This document shows, one piece after another, positions 5,047-5,981 of a stretch of DNA of 5,981 bases. The position numbers and the translations under genes are program-made. Location of the stretch: assembly GCA_020625635.1 (NCBI GenBank), contig JAHLBL010000110.1:1-5981 (forward strand). The letters run 5' to 3'. The stretch is from a bacterium. Its GTDB lineage: Bacteria; Bacillota; Clostridia; Oscillospirales; Acutalibacteraceae. The number at the start of each line of letters is the position of its first letter. The first letter of the stretch is position 1. Below the pieces are notes generated by a model. It was not told the origin of the DNA. It saw only the letters and a program-made list of their open reading frames with translations, and searched no databases.

Positions 5047-5981
5047 TTATCCTGCGTAAGTACTCCAGTCGCCGGGCATTTTATCTCCGCCCCAACCTGA
5101 AATGGTATAGAGATTCTTGCCGTCTGTCGGAATAGTTAAATCATCTGTCTGATTCCACATAGCACCCCATGATGCGGGATTATCAACGTTCTTGTTGCAG
5201 CGAACAAAAATCACATTTTCTCCGAACATAGAGGACTTGTACTTAAGATAACCTTCTTTGGTTGTCTCTGTTGAAACAAGCCACTTCGCTGACTGACCTT
5301 TTGACCATGTGTAAGCATAGAAGATTTCTTCGTTTGTGGTAACCTTTGAGGCGTCAAGATAGATTACAGTATCTGTATCTACAGGCTGTGACTCAGACTC
5401 GGACTCTGACTCTGACTCCTCGGGAACATATGTTACGGTAACTTTCTTTGTATCAGCGTCGAAGGTGAATGTATACGCTCCGCCTGTAGCGGTAAGTGTG
5501 CAATCGCCTTCGGATGTTGTGAATACCCATGCGTTATCGCCGGTTGTATCAGCGATTGTGCCGTTGTTGCCGTACCACACTGTACCGTTGGTAATCTTAA
5601 ATGTGTAAGTACCCGCATCGAGATTGATAGTATCGGTATACTTGCCGTCAGATACTGTCATAGCCTTTGTGGCAGTCCAGTTGTTGAAAGAACCTGCTAC
5701 ATAATACTCGTCATCAAGATCGGGATCAAGGTCGATCTCGCTGCCTGTTGCCGACGGTGTGGGATCGGTTTCATCAAGATCGGGGGGAAGATCAATTGGC
5801 TTGTTGGGGTCATTTGTCTCTGTAACGGTTTCTGTTACTGTCTCTGTGACTGTCTCTGTTACAGTTTCAGTCTCGCCCTGCTCAACGAACTTGCCGTCAG
5901 CGCCTACAATCTTGTTATCGTAGTCAGCGAGTTTAACTGCGTCAAACTTGTTCTCGCTTACCCAAGCGTTTCCGTCGTATA
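5047..5981 (-). CDS. Secreted modular protein with starch-binding-like C-terminus (partial, 5' end outside window)
   Basis: The frame is open from the window edge (first full codon at 5979) to the stop at 5047, giving 310 visible residues; the N-terminus and any catalytic domain are missing. The visible order is: the tail of an unidentified domain (about 1-33, with NAWVSENKFDAVKLADYD); a linker of E-T-V-T repeats (about 36-55) and an acidic Pro/Asp linker to about 90; a beta-sandwich module starting YYVAGSFNNW and ending near 184, resembling the E-set/X25-type modules of amylases and pullulanases; an E-S repeat linker (about 187-199); and a C-terminal module (about 205-310) with FYAYTW, ENVIFVR, WNQTDDLTIP and WSTYAG, which resembles CBM26-type starch-binding domains. 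An ATG at 5661 lies inside the second module and is not the real start. There is no dockerin or LPXTG motif at the C-terminus. The likely role is extracellular alpha-glucan binding or degradation; the enzyme class cannot be seen. Family calls are from memory of motifs. Confidence 0.8.
   Translation of the reverse strand, partial: YDGNAWVSENKFDAVKLADYDNKIVGADGKFVEQGETETVTETVTETVTETVTETNDPNKPIDLPPDLDETDPTPSATGSEIDLDPDLDDEYYVAGSFNNWTATKAMTVSDGKYTDTINLDAGTYTFKITNGTVWYGNNGTIADTTGDNAWVFTTSEGDCTLTATGGAYTFTFDADTKKVTVTYVPEESESESESESQPVDTDTVIYLDASKVTTNEEIFYAYTWSKGQSAKWLVSTETTKEGYLKYKSSMFGENVIFVRCNKNVDNPASWGAMWNQTDDLTIPTDGKNLYTISGWGGDKMPGDWSTYAG

Overview
The window looks like chromosomal DNA from a fibre- or starch-degrading gut or rumen Firmicute, most likely Ruminococcus or a close relative in the Oscillospiraceae. 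This inference rests on a secreted galactanase with a C-terminal type I dockerin, a modular secreted protein with a starch-binding-like C-terminus and Thr/Glu and Ser/Glu linkers, SD-dependent AGGAGG-type starts, QueH-type queuosine synthesis and sigma-A-like promoters. All convincing genes are on the minus strand, so the region reads from high to low coordinates.

In order of transcription: (1) 5981-5047, the 3' part of a large secreted modular protein, closed by a strong UUCG-loop terminator at 5014-4984. (2) 4918-3061, a tight three-gene operon with its own promoter: a cyclase-family (kynurenine-formamidase-like) metal hydrolase, a phosphoglycolate-phosphatase-like HAD phosphatase and the queuosine enzyme QueH. 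Stop and start codons overlap (TGATG, then ATGA). (3) 3064-2893, a promoter whose -35 box overlaps the queH stop codon, followed by a yybP-ykoY (Mn2+) riboswitch with a built-in terminator. (4) 2875-1901, a CaCA-family cation antiporter under that riboswitch, therefore probably an Mn2+ (or Mn2+/Ca2+) exporter. (5) A terminator-like hairpin, then 1827-331, a GH53 endo-beta-1,4-galactanase with signal peptide and dockerin. (6) 330-1, an AT-rich stretch holding a near-perfect sigma-A promoter, a consensus RBS and only a 21-23 codon reading frame that runs into a palindromic, MITE-like repeat. It looks like the surviving 5' end of a lost gene.

The best supported non-obvious features are the manganese riboswitch and its arrangement. 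Nothing else that looks like a terminator lies between queH and the antiporter, so the riboswitch terminator probably also ends the queH operon. Manganese could then control read-through from both promoters. I do not see a clearly new defence or mobile system. The orphan promoter with its interrupted reading frame, and the undescribed grouping of cyclase, HAD phosphatase and QueH, are the least explained parts.
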